The translations under genes were made by a program, and so were the position numbers. This document shows positions 13,962 through 15,097 of a stretch of 15,097 nucleotides of DNA, piece after piece; the stretch's first letter is position 1, and the number at the start of each line of letters is the position of its first letter. This DNA is from Thiotrichales bacterium. GTDB taxonomy: Bacteria; Pseudomonadota; Gammaproteobacteria; Francisellales; CACEW01. Where the stretch lies: assembly GCA_023266165.1 (NCBI GenBank), contig JAHFRR010000022.1, positions 1 to 15,097 on the forward strand, given 5' to 3'. Below the pieces are notes generated by a model that was given only the letters and a program-made list of their open reading frames with translations, made no database searches and had not been told where the DNA came from.

Positions 13962-14309
13962 GAAAACTCTAAAAATAAAAATAGTGCCATAGCCTGAATT
14001 TTTTTTCTAATATTTGCAGTGTTTAGATCTGATAAAGCGCTAAATGCAAATTTGACTTAAAGTTTTTTAGGCAAATATACAGTAGGGCCATGTCATGTGA
14101 TTTTAGATATAGCCTGTTGTAACAGTTGAAGAATTTTAAGAATTTCTCTGTCCTCTAAAGTAGAAATATATTAAAAATAATTAAAACTCTTTGATAGATG
14201 ATATATTTTTGCATGCTTTAATAGTTGACCCTGGGGAAGGGCGGACGCACAATAAGCCATGAGTGATTGATTGGGGGTACAGGATTTGAGATCCCCGGAG
14301 GCCAACAAC
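13962..14309. other. AT-rich leader between gshA and the exported-protein gene
   Basis: No gene is seen in these 348 bases. They hold one promoter-like site (14052-14081), then a long AT-rich stretch, then a GC-rich end (14229-14309) with possible hairpins: GGAT-TTGAG-ATCC (14282-14294) extended by GGGG/CCCC (14274-14277; 14293-14296). The ribosome site GGAGG of the next gene lies immediately behind this stem. No clear terminator for gshA. Confidence 0.5.
14052..14081 (+). promoter_or_regulatory. Possible promoter (TTGACT-18-TATACA)
   Basis: -35 box TTGACT (14052-14057), 18-base spacer, -10 box TATACA (14076-14081). If used, the leader before the ATG at 14310 would be about 220 bases, unusually long for such a small gene. 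Confidence 0.45.
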
Positions 14310-14750
14310 ATGGGTGTGATGATAACCAAAAAATCAGTAACCCAAAGATCAGGGATGTTTGCCCTTGTGATGGGAAGTCTTCTGATCAGTGGGTTTCAAA
14401 TAGGTTTTGGAGGCTGTGTCCCGGTTGCTGTCAATATCGTGAACCATTCCACGCAGAGCTATCAAGTGGCCGGTGTGCCAGGCGGGAATCCGCTGGTTGT
14501 TGAAAAAAGATCGTATTCTCAAGGCCAGGTCGAGTCTGCTCGCTATTACGGGCATCAATGTGGATTGATCCGCCTAGCCAGTGTTGATCACCCGAACGAT
14601 GTGAGATATGCCCTGATCAGCCCGGGTACGCAACGGGTGTCTGTCGTCATTCATCAAGACAGCACGCTGGATACGGTGGGATTGACCGAGCAAGGCTTTA
14701 ATCTTAAAGACTATGATGAGTGGTACGGTGTGAGAAAATATATCACTTGA
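14310..14750 (+). CDS. Small exported protein of unknown function, 146 aa
   Basis: I do not recognise this protein. ATG 14310 is chosen because GGAGG lies eight bases upstream; an in-frame TTG at 14271 has no site. The N-terminus is a signal-like segment: basic 'MGVMITKKSVTQR', a hydrophobic core 'MFALVMGSLLISGFQIGF', then 'GGC' at residues 34-36, a poor lipobox (phenylalanine at -3), so either a lipoprotein or an ordinary cleaved signal. The mature part of about 110 residues is beta-strand rich ('VAVNIVNHS', 'QRVSVVIHQ') with two cysteines (36 and one in 'GHQCGL'), and ends 'YDEWYGVRKYIT'. It has its own leader and no operon partner. An envelope or secreted protein is likely. Confidence 0.6.
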   Translation: MGVMITKKSVTQRSGMFALVMGSLLISGFQIGFGGCVPVAVNIVNHSTQSYQVAGVPGGNPLVVEKRSYSQGQVESARYYGHQCGLIRLASVDHPNDVRYALISPGTQRVSVVIHQDSTLDTVGLTEQGFNLKDYDEWYGVRKYIT

Positions 14751-14820
14751 TGGGGATTTTATGGCTCTATGTCGTTTTGAGTGGGCAATTCTAAAAAATA
14801 AAAAACTTTCGCATCATAAT

Positions 14821-14984
14821 TTCTTATCCCCTCTCCCCTTGCGGGCTACGGCATGCACACATCTTTCTAACCTATTGAATTGGCAAGGCTTTCTTATTCC
14901 CTCCTCCCTTGCGGGCTACGGCATGCACACATCTTTCTAACCTATTGAATTGGTAAGGTTTTCTTATTCCCTCCTACCTTGCGG
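14821..14984. repeat. 70-bp tandem repeat, 2.3 copies
   Basis: Units 14821-14890 and 14891-14960 differ at only a few positions; a third starts at 14961 and runs for about 24 bases before changing into the palindromic element. Each unit begins TTCTTAT(C/T)CCCTC, holds the hairpin-prone CTTGCGGGCTACGGCATGC and ends TATTGAATTGG(C/T)AAGG. The period is exactly 70. It has no coding sense and is not a CRISPR: there are no spacers, the repeat is contiguous. Confidence 0.9.
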
Positions 14985-15005
14985 AGGAGGGCTAGGGTGG
15001 AGGGT
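14969..15005. repeat. Palindromic repeat, same family as in dnaX
   Basis: A stem CCCTCCT/AGGAGGG (14969-14975; 14985-14991) is followed by CTAGGGTGGAGGGT, the same plan as the dnaX copy at 10899-10935. It ends the tandem repeat array, whose units look like truncated versions of the same start. The remaining 92 bases to the window end show no gene I can support. Confidence 0.7.
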
Positions 15006-15097
15006 TCATGTTGGCAATGCCTGTATTCAGTTGCCTCCCAACTACTGAACAGAAACTCTGCCTAAAGCTTGAAAACATTGGGCTCTGTCTTACCTGG

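Noticed and set aside
14821..14984. CRISPR-like array
   Set aside because: Repeats are contiguous, 70 bp, with no unique spacers and no cas genes.
15006..15097. Possible insertion-sequence end at the right edge (GGGCTCTGTCTTACC)
   Set aside because: No matching inverted end or transposase within the window.

Overview
The window looks like a piece of a gammaproteobacterial chromosome of moderate GC content. The block ffs-dnaX-ybaB-recR, a PdxB, an E. coli-type glutamate-cysteine ligase and a type III pantothenate kinase are all readable. Several lineage-specific proteins resemble secreted effectors: an OspF/SpvC-like phosphothreonine lyase candidate, an ankyrin-like protein and a multi-spanning membrane protein. 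Together with abundant small palindromic repeats they suggest a host-associated, possibly intracellular, Legionellales-like bacterium. The taxonomic placement is inference.

Layout, left to right. (1) 1-1624: the 3' end of an HlyD/RND-type periplasmic adaptor, overlapped tail to tail by an unrecognised multi-TM protein on the minus strand. (2) 1671-4087: a divergent promoter pair, then an MFS transporter directly followed by coaX (1-nt gap), with a possible 57-residue ORF behind it. (3) 4084-4936: plsY (minus) and a 125-bp palindromic repeat element. (4) 4937-7677, all minus: gene A (117 aa, unknown), pdxB, an ankyrin-like unknown and a GNAT acetyltransferase that appears to start at a TTG overlapping the upstream stop. 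(5) 7678-9430: the accessory heart of the window. Two minus-strand genes (B, unknown, 183 aa; C, OspF/SpvC-like, 260 aa) lie between two nearly identical 96-bp copies of the recR 3' end. Each copy supplies a -35 box to a promoter, one reading into gene B and one into gene A. A and B are paralogues. (6) 9431-12211: recR, ybaB, dnaX and the 4.5S SRP RNA (ffs) behind a good promoter, all minus. (7) 12348-13961: gshA on plus, whose conserved N-terminus lies upstream of any ATG/GTG/TTG. (8) 13962-15097: an AT-rich leader, a small exported protein, a 70-bp tandem repeat and another palindromic repeat.

The housekeeping genes cover DNA replication and repair (dnaX, recR, ybaB), protein targeting (ffs), phospholipid synthesis (plsY) and cofactor or thiol metabolism (coaX, pdxB, gshA). 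The most interesting part is 7324-9501. A family of small, fast-evolving, effector-like proteins has expanded next to recR and uses a duplicated piece of recR's 3' end as promoter material. The assignment of gene C rests on spacing and identity of likely catalytic residues (K109, H111, K137, Y159, R223) compared from memory with SpvC/OspF.
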